This document shows, in pieces, positions 1 through 12,190 of a stretch of DNA of 64,000 bases; positions within the stretch are counted from its first letter, which is position 1, and each line of letters opens with the position of its first letter. Source of the DNA: Garcia nutans (lineage: Eukaryota > Streptophyta > Magnoliopsida > Malpighiales > Euphorbiaceae). The stretch covers positions 17,453,001-17,517,000 of the forward strand of contig CANTUV010000004.1 of NCBI GenBank assembly GCA_947685225.1, given 5' to 3'. The position numbers and the translations under genes were made by a program. The notes below the pieces were generated by a model. That model did no database searches, was not told where the DNA came from, and worked only from the letters and a program-made list of their open reading frames with translations.

Positions 1-2140
1 GGTTCTTGCAACTTCGGCACTCTTTACGGTCGGGGCCTTAGAGAACACGGACCTTAGTCCGAAGAAAATGGAGTTGCCACCCGGACGGGCCGAGAAAAAG
101 AAAGGGGTGGATGACTCGATTCCTAAGGAATCCCCAACCCCTTAATGGGTTCGGAAAGTTGGGTATGTGTGGAGAAGGTGAGAAATGGCCCAGCACCCCC
201 ACAACGCCCGGTTCATTGGAACCGGCCTCCTTTATAGGCCTTAATATTATAAAATTCTTAAGTATAACAATATTATCCATATTACACACAATAATTAAAA
301 GAAAGCATCAATATATTAAAATCAAAGCAAAGTCCAAGCAAAACAAATAAATGGACACCCATCCAAAGATGGAAACATGTCCTTACATCACATGCCTAAA
401 TAGGACACCCACCGAAAGGTAGAAACATGTCCTTTACATAGGTTCTAAAATAGAAAAGCAAATTAAATTACATGATATTTAACTAATGAGGTACCCACCA
501 AGTGGAAACATACCTCTTATAACATTTGGAAATTTAAATAAATTGATAAAAGTAAATAACCATTCATAATAAATAAATCATTCATCAAAGGCATTAAATA
601 TCAATAGAAAGTAAACATCCATTCATGATAAATAAAATAAACCAAGCATTGAACTTAAATAAATTAAAGCACATAAAATAAATCAAAGCATAATCAAATA
701 TGGAATTGAATAAGGCAAATAAAAGTATAAATTATGGCTACTGTGAGTTTTTTTAAGAAATTTAAATAAATTAAGGTTTTATATTTTAAAAGGTTGACAA
801 AGCTCTTTGATTAACTAAATTAATATTTGAATAGGGGAAATCATGAAACTAGGGTTTGGACACTTTAAAACATTTTTGATTTATGGTTTATGGCTATTCA
901 TTGAATTATGGTTTCAAGCTTGCTGTGTAAAATTAAATATTTGTGTTTATATGATTTTTAAGGTTTTAAAGGATTAAGGTTTAGAAAAAATTAAGGTTCA
1001 AGGTTTTAAAGGGGTTAGTGTTCACTATTTTAGGTTTGGAGTTGAGTTAGGGTTTAGTGATTTTTGGATTTAGGGTTTTGGGTGATGAATTGATTTTTAG
1101 AATTTGGAAATCAATTTGATAATTTTATAAAGCTTTATGAAGTTTTAAACAAACGATTTAAAGTTTATAAAAATAGAAAAGATATTTGTTAAGGTTTGTT
1201 ATAGGAAACAGAACCAAGTTTAAAATTTTGAAAGAAACAGAATTAAATTTTGGTTTTGTTGAAAAATATGTTCAATTAGGGTTTTAAGATTTTAAAGAAG
1301 TAAAAATAACAATTTTAAGCCTTTTGGAAAATAAACCAACGAAATAAGGTTTTTAACTTTAGAAAAACTAAATTAAAGTTCTATGGTTTTAAATTTTGAA
1401 AAACACAAATTGTATAATCTAAGCTACTGTGAAAAGCAAAAAAAAGAATTTAATTCATACCTCCTTTTGATGATTCCTCCAAAAATCATTTTTCTTGGAT
1501 GAATTAAAATAAAGACAATTTCTACCTTTGATGGTTTCTTTCCCTTCTTCGTCTCTCAAAAAGTCAGATTTAATTTCACTGCTTTTCTTCACAGATTCGG
1601 TTTCAAAGTTCCCTCTAATTTCCTCCTTAATTTCTGGTCCCTTTTCCTCCTTTTTGTGTTGTTATTTATAGAGGTTTTTTTTATAGTTTTTTCCTAGTTA
1701 CTCACAGCATACAATATTTAATAAGAAAAGGAAATCGAAACCTAATTGTATTAGGTTTCAGAAAATTTGCGTCAGAAAATTTTGCTGGCAAAAAAAACTG
1801 CTGCGGAAAAATTGCACTGGCGAAAAAATCTGCCGCAGGAAAAATTGCGCTGGCAAAAATATCTGCTGCAACTGACTGTGGCAGCTGCGGGCGAGGTGGG
1901 CCTGCGGGCAGGCGAAGGCCATTTCTCGCAGCCCGACTTCTTTTTTTATTTTATTTTTTATTTTTTATTATTTTTGAATTTTTATTCATTTTACCATTTT
2001 TACTAAAATAAATATTAAAATTAATTAAGATACCATAAAAATTATTTTGGACTAACTAAAATATATTGGACTACACAAATATTATTTTGGACTAATTAAG
2101 ATATATTGGACCGGACCGGGTCAAAAATTAAGGGTCTACA
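1..2140 (-). mobile_element. Element F: Tat-family LTR, cut by window edge
   Basis: Reverse complement of the LTR family defined by elements A-D. Its LTR start (TGTAGACCC on the minus strand) ends at 2140, and roughly 37 bp of its other end lie left of the window. No PPT follows 2140; the sequence switches directly to Tekay integrase. F is therefore the 5' LTR of a minus-strand element or a solo LTR inserted into Tek1. It carries the family's GC-rich module near 1780-1940 and AT-rich, TTAGGG-rich sequence at 830-1300. No coding capacity is credible; short ORFs here recur in every LTR copy. Confidence 0.85.
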
Positions 2141-2735
2141 GGCCTTGTATGACAGAAGATGCAGGACACCTTTGTGATGGGATGAGGATGGAGAAGGTAA
2201 ACTGGTTGGTCCTAATTTGATTAAGGAAACAGAAGAGAAAGTGAAGGTGATTCGGGGTCATTTGAAAGCAGCCTCAGACAGATAGAAATCCTATTCAGAT
2301 TTGAAGAGAAGAGACATAGAGTTTAGTGTGGGAGATAAAGTGTTTCTGAAGGTGTCTCCATGGAAGAAGATTCTGAGGTTCAGTAGAAAAGGGAAGTTGA
2401 GTCCTCATTTCATAGGACCATATGAGGTGTTGGAGAGAGTTGGTACAGTGGCTTATAGACTAGCTTTGCTGCCTGAGTTGGATCAAATTCATAATGTCTT
2501 TCATGTCTTGAAGCTTTGGAGATACAGGTCTGACCCATCTCATATCCTATCAGCGGAGTCTATTGAGGTGAGTCCAGATCTGAACTATGAGGAAGAACCA
2601 GTGGCGATTTTGGCACGAGAGGTTAAAGAATTGAGGAATAAGAGGGTGCCACTTGTGAAAGTCCTTTGGAGAAATCATGCCACTGAGGAGGCGACATGGG
2701 AGACTGAGCAGACGATGCAGAGTCAGTTTTTTTAA
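2141..2735 (+). pseudogene. Tek1 integrase C-terminus with chromodomain (chromovirus pol end)
   Basis: One frame from 2142 to 2735 encodes the end of a Ty3/gypsy integrase. It shows the basic GDKVFLKVSPWK segment, GPYEVLERVGTVAYRLALP-like GPY/F module and NVFHVLKLWRY. A chromodomain follows (about the last 50 residues), with EEEPVAILAREVKELRN, VKVLWRNH and EEATWETE. This arrangement is typical of Tekay/Del chromoviruses, in which the chromodomain guides integration. In-frame stops at 2175 (TGA) and 2283 (TAG) show decay. The upstream pol is missing because LTR F is inserted at 2140/2141. The Tek1 PPT and LTR follow directly. Confidence 0.92.
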
Positions 2736-2782
2736 TTATTCTAGACTTGAGAGCAGGTAATTTCGAGGATGAAATTTATTTT

Positions 2783-2795
2783 AAGGGGAGAGAAT
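2783..2795 (+). other. Polypurine tract of Tek1
   Basis: The purine run AAGGGGAGAGAA lies immediately upstream of the LTR start TGTAATATCCC at 2796. This is the usual plus-strand priming position in LTR retrotransposons. Confidence 0.85.
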
Positions 2796-5714
2796 TGTAA
2801 TATCCCAAATGTTTTTGAAATTTTCTAATTTTTAGAAATTTGATAAAATATATTATAATTAAATTGGATAAATTAAATTAATGGTTTTAAATGAAAATGA
2901 AGGGATTTTTAATGGAAAAAGTGGAATATATATGTAATATATATATATACAAAATATATATAACAAATAAAAGTCAACACTTTTTAATAGAAAAGTCAAA
3001 AGTTAAAGTAAAAAGTGTATTTTGGTAATTAAATCTTAAAAATTCAAAATTATTAAATTAATTTAAAAATAAATAATTTTTGAATGGAAGAGGGATTTTT
3101 GGACTTTTAATTTATTCAATAAATAATTAAATTATTAATTATTAAAATATTAAAAAATATATATATTGTTATAATTATAGGATGAAAGGAAAGAGAAATT
3201 AAAAAAATAGTCTTCTTCAAAAAAAAAAAATTTCATGGCTCCATGGGAGTGATTTTTCTTCATCCAAATACTCATTTTGACAAGAATTTTCAAGAATTAA
3301 TTTAAGTTTTGATGGATTTCCAATATGTTAGTAAGCTTCTTTTCTTATTTTTTAATTTTCTATGAAAGTATAAATATGTGGATTTTGGAATTTTGTATTA
3401 GAATTATTTAATTGTTTAATTGGGTATGAATGAAGATATTTTGATTAATTATTAATGATTTTCAAGTTAAATGGAAAAAAGAATTAAGTTCGGGATGAGT
3501 TGGGTGAAGAGAGAGAATTTAGGGTTATGAAAAATTTGGATTCTTGGAATCATATGTTTTAATTGTGAAAATTGATTCCAAATGAGTTTTTTTGATGCAT
3601 AAACAAGTATTTTAAAGTCAAATATTGGATTTGGTTGTGTTTGGTTGGAGTTTGAGAATGGAAGTGTGATTTAGAGTTTTGGAAAAGTTATTTTTCCAAA
3701 GTTGTAGAATTATTTGATTTTATTGGCTTAAGTGTGTTGTTTGGTGATATAAGTGATGAATATAAGCTTAAAATGATTAATGGATTGTGTTGGAATGGAA
3801 AACCTTCAATGGGAGAAGGTTATGCCATTTTAGGGTTTTGTGTATAAGAGTGTGTTTTTGTAATTTAAATGGTTTAAATGTATTAAAATATGTTTTTAAT
3901 AATATAAATAAACTTGATATATTAAAATGAATGGCCTAGTATGAGAATCCAAAGTTAAAGTGAGGTTAGCCTTAAATTTTTTATTTTTGCTTGGATGGGG
4001 TTTAATTATGGTTTAATATTGGAAATGCCATTAAATGTGATACTAAATGATTATTTGCTATCACATTTGGTTTAGGCATTGAGGGAGGTTGATTTGCTTC
4101 ATCCAAGTGGTGAAGCGCAAGTTGGAATGATAGGATTGGAGGTTGTTTTAAGCTTGTTTTGGTTGCTATTTGAGGTAAGTACAAACTTTGAATACATTGG
4201 TTATGTTTGCGTGACATTTGGGCTTAACACATTTTGGTTGGAAAATGTGTTAAGCTACTTGATACATTGGTTATGTATGAATAATGTGCTATGACATTTG
4301 TAATGTCATATATGTGTTAAATTCATTGTGAAAAGCCATTGATAATGGCTAAATTGTGTAAAATGTGAAATATGTGTATAATGTGAAAATGACCCAAAGT
4401 GTTTGGGTAATGCCATTTGTTGTGTATGTATTAACTGCATTGTTAAAAAGCCATTGGTATTGGCTAGATTACATTAAATTGATTAATATGTGAATTATGT
4501 GGAAATACCCAAAGTAATTGGGTAATGTGTTGTAAATGAAAAAAAATGTGTTATAATGTAATGAGATATGTGGAAACATAATGAAATGAATTGATATCGA
4601 TATAAATGAGAAATATGAATAAATTGTGTGTCTAGTATGCTATTCAATTTTCAGAGTTCTGTGTTTGGCAGCATGCCTATGATTTGCCTATGGGCTAGAC
4701 GCTGGGCATCACTGTAAAATATTTTTGAGGTGAAATGACCGAGTCATAAGCCTCAAAAATAAGTCCTTGAAGCTGGGCTGGGTGAAATGATCAGGTTGTA
4801 AGCTCAGACTTAGTTGTACTATTACATTGATATTTTACCTATGGCGCTAGACATATGGTGTCATTATAGATCAAAATAGTAACTCTGGAATTTGAATAGC
4901 ATATTAGTTATTTTTGGGCCCATGCTTGTGTTTGTTTTATGAGAAATGTGGATTGTGAAATATTTGAAAAGTATGAGAAAATGAAATAATGTGATATCCA
5001 TATCCATTGTGCATTGGCATTGCATTTGAGTTTTATTATTATCAAAGTTTTTATTACTAGGCTATTGGCATAGTGCGATTGTTTACATTGCGCAAGTGAT
5101 AGAGTATATTCGGCTGAGCCGAAGAGTTTTTCTTGACCAGATCGGGTCTAGACTTGTAGTTATACTTGTAGAGTTGATATTAAGATCAGAAACACTATCA
5201 GCAGCATGTATATATTTTATGTTAATGTATATTTTGGGTATTATGCATATTATATCATGTTTTTGGATTTTATGTATTGCAAACTATAAAGAATATTTGA
5301 GTTTAGTTATTTGAAATGGGGGTTTAAATATGTTCTAAATTATATATATATATATATATGTTTGAGAAACTTGGTGAAATCGAAGAGTATGGGTGAAATG
5401 GTGATTTGAAATTATTTGGGAGTATTTTCTGATGTAGGTTTTGTAATTGATAAATTTTGGAATGTCCAAATTACAAACGAAACTCTGGCAAATTTTTTCC
5501 AGAGATTTTCATATAAAATGTTTATTTTGGGTTCCTATAACAAATAAAGAATATTTATATACTATTTAATTTTACATATTTAGTATTTGAAAATTTAAAT
5601 CAGAAATGTGAAAATTTTTATTAAACTGGTCTGTGACATTTTTATACTGTATATGTATATTTTACATATGCTGGAAATATGTATTATACATATATAGGGT
5701 ATAAGGGTATTACA
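2796..5714 (+). mobile_element. Tek1 3' LTR (Tekay/Del-type)
   Basis: A 2.9 kb LTR beginning TGTAATATCCC after the PPT and ending GGTATTACA at 5714, where sequence switches to a minus-strand Tat gag. It is AT-rich with a (TA)n run near 5340-5360. The segment around 4640-4690 (CAGAGTTCTGTGTTTGGC) matches, reversed, the Tek3 fragment near 53820, so the two are related families. Small ORFs inside are not supported as genes. The matching 5' LTR is not in the window. Confidence 0.85.
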
Positions 5715-6408
5715 AACAATGTTCTTATTTGATCTTTGCCTCATGGAACCAACTTCCATCAAAGTAACCTCCAACTCAACATTATACCTATATTGTTTGA
5801 TGAAGGCTTTGTATAGTAAATTCCAACTCTTTTGAGTACTATCTTCTAAGGTGTTAAACCATTTTTGGACAATAGGGTCCAATGAAAGCATGAAGTTCCT
5901 TAGAGTTTGAGCCTTAGTATCGCTTCACATAGAGATAAGGATTCCCAGGTCCATCGAACTTGGCAAAGGAGGGCATCTTGAACTTGTATGGGACCTCTTC
6001 ATCTTGTTTAAATAACTTGTCGACCTCTGACATTTCTTTAGTTTTCAGGTTCTTTTCAAGCTTCTTTTCCAAATTGGCAATCAGCTTGTCAACATCTGAA
6101 GTTTCAGTCTTTTCCACGGTTGATGTTTCAATAACCTTCAGTTCTTTCTTGTTATCTTGAGGATCTTAGAAATACTGAGCCCTGTCATCATCATCATCAA
6201 TGACTACTTTGTCATCATCAAAGTCTACTTCGTCGACCTTTGCCTCCCCTTTGTCCTTTGGCTTCTTAGTGATGGCAGATGCCTCAGCAGTGTTCCCTAA
6301 AAGTGCAGCTAGTTGGCTCTTCATAGTCTCAGCCAGGGCCTCCTTCAGTTTTTCCATCTTGGCATTGAGGATGTCGTCCAACATCCTTTGAATCTGTTTA
6401 GGTTCCAT
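5715..6408 (-). pseudogene. gag: Element E gag remnant (Tat-type)
   Basis: Read on the minus strand from ATG 6408: the N-terminus MEPKQIQRMLDDILNAKME, an acidic VVIDDDDDRAQYF segment, then VPYKFKMPSFAKFDGPGNPY and VQKWFNTLEDSTQKSW. It closely matches the gag of elements B and C. A stop near 6166 and a frameshift near 5900 break it, and Tek1 truncates it at 5714. Gag is the structural capsid protein; this copy cannot make an intact one. Confidence 0.9.
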
Positions 6409-7546
6409 TGCTCTTGGTGAGAAGCTAATTGAGTCACTATTGGAGTCTATGTCACTGGCATAGGTTGGGTTGTCATATGCTCTCGAACTGCTATACTCCA
6501 GTTCTATGAGCCAGAAAGGATCAATGTTATGTAATGCAATGCATGTATGCATGTATGCATAAGTAATCAAATAATCAAAGATAATTAGGACATTCCTTCT
6601 AATCTTATAACTTGCACACACGAATGGTGAGTCTCTTTTCCTAGGTATATGGTTAAAAAAATATCAACATGGGATATTCTATTTTTGAAAAATTCCCTCA
6701 GATGATTTTAACCAATAGTTATAATTTCAAATATAGAAGTTAGACCCTGATAATTCCTATTAATTAGGTTTTAATCCATTGAATCAACTAAAAATAGCTT
6801 TTATACTATATTGGATTAAAAAAAATATTAAGAAGTTTATCATAAATATATTTCCCATTTAAAAAAAAGTAACTAATTATTCATGCCAAAAATAGGCCAA
6901 TGATTAATGATTCTTGGTATAAATTAGGCCCACAATTGATTTTTGGTATTCCATAATTGACCTAAATATTTATAAGCTCTTTTTTTAAGAAAAAGTTTAT
7001 AATCTTTAGATGAAAAATAATTTTGTTTCAAAGCCCTTGGGCTATAAGGTGGAAGAAGATTTTTGACCCATCTTTATAGGTTTTATGTCCAAAGACCATT
7101 TTGAATATTTTGAAAATTGTTTTGGCTTCTTCGTTTGAAGAAAAAAATTATTTTTGAGCTTACAATATGGGTAAGCCATATTAGAAAAAGAACAAACCAA
7201 ATTAGCCATGGCTTAAACCAAAGTGAATTAATCATAGTCATACAACAAGCATTTGGGTTAAAAACCTAAGAAATATTACTAGGTTTATTACATGAGCTTA
7301 AGCCTTTGGGTTGAAAGGTTTTAGCTCCCATAGCAAGTATATACCAAAAGGTACAAGGCTATGAGTGGTTATACCATGCTCGATCTCCATACCTTAAGTG
7401 AAAGTATGGTATCCCTCACATAACACAACATGGGTTACATGAATGTCCTAACTCACGCACGCAATGCAATCTAAATGATGCAATGGATAATATCATAATA
7501 AGAAAGAATAAAATAATATAAAGACTAACGGAATCAACTTCTCTTA
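6409..7546 (-). other. Element E untranslated leader between PBS and gag
   Basis: Non-coding stretch collinear, on the minus strand, with the leaders of C (28098-29260) and B (54930-56095). Shared landmarks include the 'ggtatggagatcgagca' block near 7375-7395 and the CATGTATG repeats near 6540-6560. No gene is seen. Confidence 0.75.
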
Positions 7547-7563
7547 TCCCAGTGGAGTCGCCA
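7547..7563 (-). promoter_or_regulatory. Primer binding site, tRNA-Arg, element E
   Basis: The minus strand reads TGGCGACTCCACTGGGA, complementary to the 3' end of plant tRNA-Arg(ACG) including CCA but one G short of the other copies. It lies one base inside the LTR end at 7565. Confidence 0.85.
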
Positions 7564-7564
7564 C

Positions 7565-9667
7565 TGTGAACAAAATTGTTTCCCCCACTCCCATGTGGAA
7601 TGGTTCTTACGACTTTAGCACTGTTAGGCTCAGAGCCTTAGAGAACATGGGCCTAAACCCGAAAAAATGGAGTTGCCACCCGGACGGACAAGAAAGAAAG
7701 AAAGGGGTGGATGACTCAATTCCTATGGAATTCCCAACCCCCTATTAGGTTTGAAAAGTTGGGTACATATGTGAAGGTGAGAATGACTGAGCACCCCTAT
7801 AACTCCTAGTTCATTGGAACCGGCCTCCTTTTTTAGGTCTAAATTTTATTGAATTCTTAAATATTATAATATTATCCATAATACATTCGTTATCAAAATA
7901 AATAAACATCCATCACTTTATTAAAATGAAACAAGTAAAATAGGCACTCATCCATAGAAGGAAACATGCCTTTTACAATGCCCATTATTCAAAAATAAAA
8001 TAAATAAAATAGGGCACCTACCATTTGGTAAAAACATGCCCTTTACATTAATCCAAAACTTAAAGTAAACAAAATTACATTAAACTTTAACAAATAAGGT
8101 AGCCACAAAGTGGAAACATACCTCTTACATCTTTAAAACTTAAAATATTTAATCAAACTAAATCATTCAATCATTCACCGTGAGCATAATAAAAATAAAT
8201 TATTCATAAAAATAAAACATTAATAAATCATCCATTCAAGACACAAAATAATCACATCTAAACTCTAAACTTAAATAAAGCAACAAATATACAACTTTTA
8301 GGGTTTACATTTCAAATTAAGGTTTTAGAACTTTGATGATTAAATTTGGATTTTTAGGATGAAAATTAGGATTTTAGGTTTTATGGATGAAAAATGGGAT
8401 TCTTAGCATTTTGAAAACAAGATTAGGGTTTTTAGGGTTTTGATTTTAAAAACTAGGGTTTTTGAACTTTGAAAATTAATTTAAGGTTTTGGATATTAAA
8501 TTAGGGTTTCAAAACTGTGGAAAATAGATTAGGGTTTCATTTTAAGAGAAAACAAAATTTAGGGTTTTGGGACTTTATAAATCAGTTTAGGGTTTTAAAA
8601 TTTTAAGTTATTTAAACAATAAATTGTGGATAGATATTTATATAGGATATGGCTTACTTGATGTGTTAAACTAAAAGATACGAGAATAATCTAGTAGTAT
8701 GTGACTAACTACTGATCATACAAAAAATAAAAGAAGTGAACCATGCCCACTGTGTATTTGTATATAAATTAAAAGGATGAAATTCAAATGCAGACAGTTT
8801 AATAGATGAAGTAATAAAAAATTATCTTACTATAAATTTGAACGAATTAAGTTAGAAAAACACACCTCCGTTTGTGGATTCCACCAAAATTTAAACGTTG
8901 ATACTTTTGCTTGCACCAAACTTATTCCTCTTTGTTGGAATGAAATCAAGATAGTGAGCTACTGTCTTATTTGATAATGCTTTCTCTATATTAGATCGCT
9001 TTTCATTTTCTATTTTTATAAATGTTTAGTGGTTGTGTGATACTTCAATGATGATGGAGGTTGCTAATCCTCTCTTCTCTTCTTAAACCTATTTTTATAG
9101 AAGAGTATATTAGGTTAAACCTTTTAAAATTTCCTATTCTAAACATGGATTCCTGAGGCTTTTTGAATTAGATTGATTTTAATTCGACCCAAACTGTGAG
9201 TATGCCGGACTCAAATTCTTCTAATCCTTCATGGAATCAAAATCCATAAGCTCTATATAAAATTAGGATTGCCCTAATTCGAAATGGAGTCCACCAAATC
9301 AATTTCCAAGCTGAATTAGGGTCCCATATCGAATTGGGGAAGGCCTAATTCAATGTGGCCCATATCAAATTGTAGCATCCCAATTCGATATGGGTTGTCC
9401 CATATTTAATTGAGAACCCTAATTTGACATGGGTACACCCATTAATTGCAATTAATCCCCCACGTCAAATTAGAGCCGACCAAACCTTCAAAACAAACCT
9501 ATTTAGGGTTTTTAAGGTTTAACCATCTTATTTTAGGCCTTGTTAAATTATACCAATCTAATCAAAAGCTTAAAATAGGCTTAAGCTTATTAAGAATGGA
9601 CTGATTATGACTTAGGCCTTTTTTTAACTATCATCAGACTAGCTAGGGCCAAAATCAAGGGTTTACA
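7565..9667 (-). mobile_element. Element E 5' LTR (diverged Tat-family LTR)
   Basis: A 2.1 kb minus-strand LTR from TGTAAACCC (rc of 9661-9667) to the TTCACA end at 7565, adjacent to the tRNA-Arg PBS. Its U5 end is clearly homologous to LTRs of A-D, but its U3 replaces the GC-rich island with a segment of repeated ATTCGATATGGG-like words (about 9180-9480). That segment includes an exact 16-bp inverted repeat at 9323-9338 and 9379-9394. Greater divergence suggests an older insertion than A-C. Confidence 0.87.
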
Positions 9668-10018
9668 ACAAGTGTCATTTTGCATGAATTTGATTACTTA
9701 TTGACATAAGATTTACTATTATAATTTAATGATAAATATTGTCGTGTGAAAATATGCATGAAAATTATTTTATAGAACTTATGTAGCAAAAATCCATAAA
9801 AATTGGAAAAAGAAAGGGTATGTGAATGAATGTAACTTTTATTAAAGCACAAAATGGAATTTGTTTACTTGCCTTGCTTAACTCACCTATATTTGGATAG
9901 CATGACGGTTTGAAATTCATAGTGAAGGAAACATTTACAAAGCCCATAAATGGTAGGATTGAGCCCCACGAGTAAAAAGAATGGTTTGAGAAAGTGGTTT
10001 TGAAGACTTTGTTTTGCA

Positions 10019-10546
10019 ATTACCATCCTGAGGATTACAATTGATAGGAGTGTGATCAAAGTGCTTGTAGAGCGAAGGATGGACACTACCCATACATTTC
10101 ACTTACCTATTGGAGAGATGACCATTGGTCCGGTTGATTTTACTGCCATAATAGGCCTCTAATGTCATGGGATCCTTATCCCTTTAACTAGCAATATTTT
10201 AACCAATGATGAAATTTGACAGTTGATTGACATTAAACCCCATTTTAGAGGACCTTACAAAATCAAATATGAACCCATCCAAGAATATGGGATGAAGTAT
10301 ACTCAACCCGTGCAAGATGAGAGGGCTAAACAATATACTCGGGAGTTCTTATTATATCTACTGGGGGCGACCATATTGGGCAGCACTGATTCTGCCATCC
10401 ACTTGTTAGTGCTATGTGTCCTTTTTGATTTTGATAGTATGCCATGTTATGCATGGGGAGTGGCTGGACTCGCTTGCCTTTATCACCGCTTTGATTCGAT
10501 TTCTAGGAATAAAAGATCCTTCACTGGTTTTATGGTTATTGTCTAG
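10019..10546 (+). pseudogene. Antisense plant mobile domain (PMD) exon, Host-1
   Basis: One frame reads VLVERRMDTTHTFHLPIGEM, then TIGPVDFTAIIGL and, later, EFLLYLLGATILGS, CYAWGVAGLACLYHRFDS and SRNKRSFTGF. These are hallmark blocks of the 'aminotransferase-like, plant mobile domain' (the family of Arabidopsis MAIN/MAIL1), which is carried by some plant transposable elements. In-frame stops near 10160 (TAA) and 10217 (TGA) show decay. The exon probably ends at a GT donor near 10546 (CTAG|GTATAA). It lies opposite to pol, so it would need its own promoter. Function is inferred only from family resemblance. Confidence 0.8.
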
Positions 10547-11336
10547 GTATAACTTTTGTTATAACTATTGATCCAAATAATACTTATGTATGGATTTTGA
10601 TCTTCCCTTTTTATGTATATGTTTGGGCATATGAGAAAAAACTGGGGATGGTTCCCAATATTACTAGGTCATGAGTAGCATATCCAATGCTAAGCTTCTG
10701 GCTATCAGGCCACAGAGAGGTGCCTAGAAGCCATAATGTGCACACTCACCGCTACCATATAAGTCGTTTAACCTAGAACCAAGTAAGAGAAATGTTAATA
10801 TTAATATCAAAACTTATGAGCAAAATAACTTACCTATTTGATTTTATGCAAGTGGACGTGGCTTGGTGGGAAGCTGAAGAGAGAAACAACTAGACTGCAT
10901 GTATGATTAATGCACTGCCCTTACAAGATTCTCATCGGATCATTGCTGTCCTAGTTTAATATAGCTAGCTTCTTGGTGAATGGGTATATAACTTGTTCCT
11001 TGGTCCTGACCAATGGAGGGTACTAGCAAATATCCCATCATTTGTGTTGAACACCATATCCATGCCAAAACCTTATTGGAGTCATGCTCGCAATGGCTTT
11101 GATATTGGTTCCTTTCTGCTTTCACTGAATGTGTCATATGTCTGATTCATTTGGGATCAGCTTCTAAATTTTGAAGTTTCTCCTACCAGCATTTGGGGGT
11201 TTCCCAAGGGAGAAGAAGAAGAAGTGGAGCAAGAGAAGGATGAGGAAGAGAAAGAAGAAGATGAGAAGGAGGAGAGGGAGCCATCTTCCCATTCGCATGG
11301 CGACTCCAGGGCTAGCACTTCTCAAGTGAATGCTTA
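10547..11336 (+). pseudogene. Intron-like gap and acidic-tail exon of the antisense PMD gene, Host-1
   Basis: After an AT-rich, stop-rich stretch (10547-10840), a frame with scattered stops resumes near 10850-11160 (LPLQDSHRIIAVLV, LGEWVYNLFLGPDQWRV). It ends in a strongly acidic tail at about 11210-11290, encoding runs such as EEEEVEQEKDEEEKEEDEKE, and stops at 11334-11336. I read this as the C-terminal part of the PMD gene. Assignment depends on position and frame continuity and is weaker than for the first exon. Confidence 0.5.
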
Positions 11337-11960
11337 AAATTTTGCCATTATCTCTTATTAACTTGTTTGACTATCTTTTATGATCATTGTAGGTTATTGG
11401 TTCATTTGATCCTAACACTAGGCCGTCATATGTTACTTCGGTTTAGTAATAATCTTCTCCATTCGCTCTGCCTTTTATTTTGCCTCCTCATCTTGTTGCG
11501 CCATTTTATCCCCAGAGCTTCGATTTGAATTACTTAGTCTATGGTCCTATTTCAATATTGATTTATGCTATATGTATGCATGATTATGTATGTCCTTACC
11601 TTTTTCCATTTCTAGCTCACATCGAATGCTTGAGAAACAAAACAAGAAGTTGTAAGAGGAGTTAGCCGCTAGTTGTCGGGAGTTGAATGCCAGCCATCAA
11701 GATACTACTCATTTCTAAGATTTATATCGTTGGTTAGAACAAAGCTTCAAAGCTTCGAGGGGACCCTAGGCTGATGACCATGATAGTGATGTGCTTCCTC
11801 CTTAGTCAGGTTATGATTACTCTAGGGCTGACTTTCAAGGCGACAAAGATCCTGGTGCTTCTTCAACTTAGCAAGTGACATGCCTCCTCCTCCATCAGGC
11901 GATGATTTTTTCAGAGCTTTATTTGATTATGGAATGCCTCATTCATCTTAGTGATCATGT
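11337..11960 (+). pseudogene. Downstream exons (GSFD and coiled-coil) of the antisense gene, Host-1
   Basis: A polypyrimidine-AG acceptor precedes VIGSFDPNTRPSYVTSV (from ~11394). A second block from about 11618 is homologous to Host-2 at 36296-36604, which there encodes a clear coiled coil (RMLEEQNKKLQEELAASRQQ). In Host-1 the copy is broken by several stops. The two blocks have the same order and spacing in Host-2 apart from element C inserted between them, so they belong to one ancestral antisense gene. Confidence 0.6.
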
Positions 11961-12121
11961 AATTTAATCAACTTATATTGGACATGTAAGACAAACAAAC
12001 TGTAATTAAATAAATTTAATAAATTAATTAATTAACTTTTGACTTTTTTTGACTTTTTTTAACTGACTCTTTTTCTCTTTCCGTAACCCCTTTTTTAATT
12101 GGCTTTTTTTCTCTTTCGATA

Positions 12122-12125
<4 letters not shown>

Positions 12126-12153
<28 letters not shown>
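12126..12153. repeat. (TA)n microsatellite
   Basis: Uninterrupted alternating TA of about 28 bp in the spacer between the antisense genes. Confidence 0.95.
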
Positions 12154-12156
<3 letters not shown>

Positions 12157-12160
12157 TGTT

Positions 12161-12190
12161 CATGTCGAATTCAAAATTGAATTCGACATG
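12161..12190. repeat. Perfect 14-bp-arm palindrome CATGTCGAATTCAA
   Basis: CATGTCGAATTCAA (12161-12174), two A residues, then its exact reverse complement (12177-12190). A third copy of GAATTCGACATG lies at 12254-12265. The same word family occurs in the element E LTR (9180-9480). Confidence 0.9.

Noticed and set aside
11480..11665. Possible independent host gene with an acidic tail upstream (11210-11290)
   Set aside because: Block order matches the Host-2 antisense gene and lies inside the same element; no separate host gene signal.
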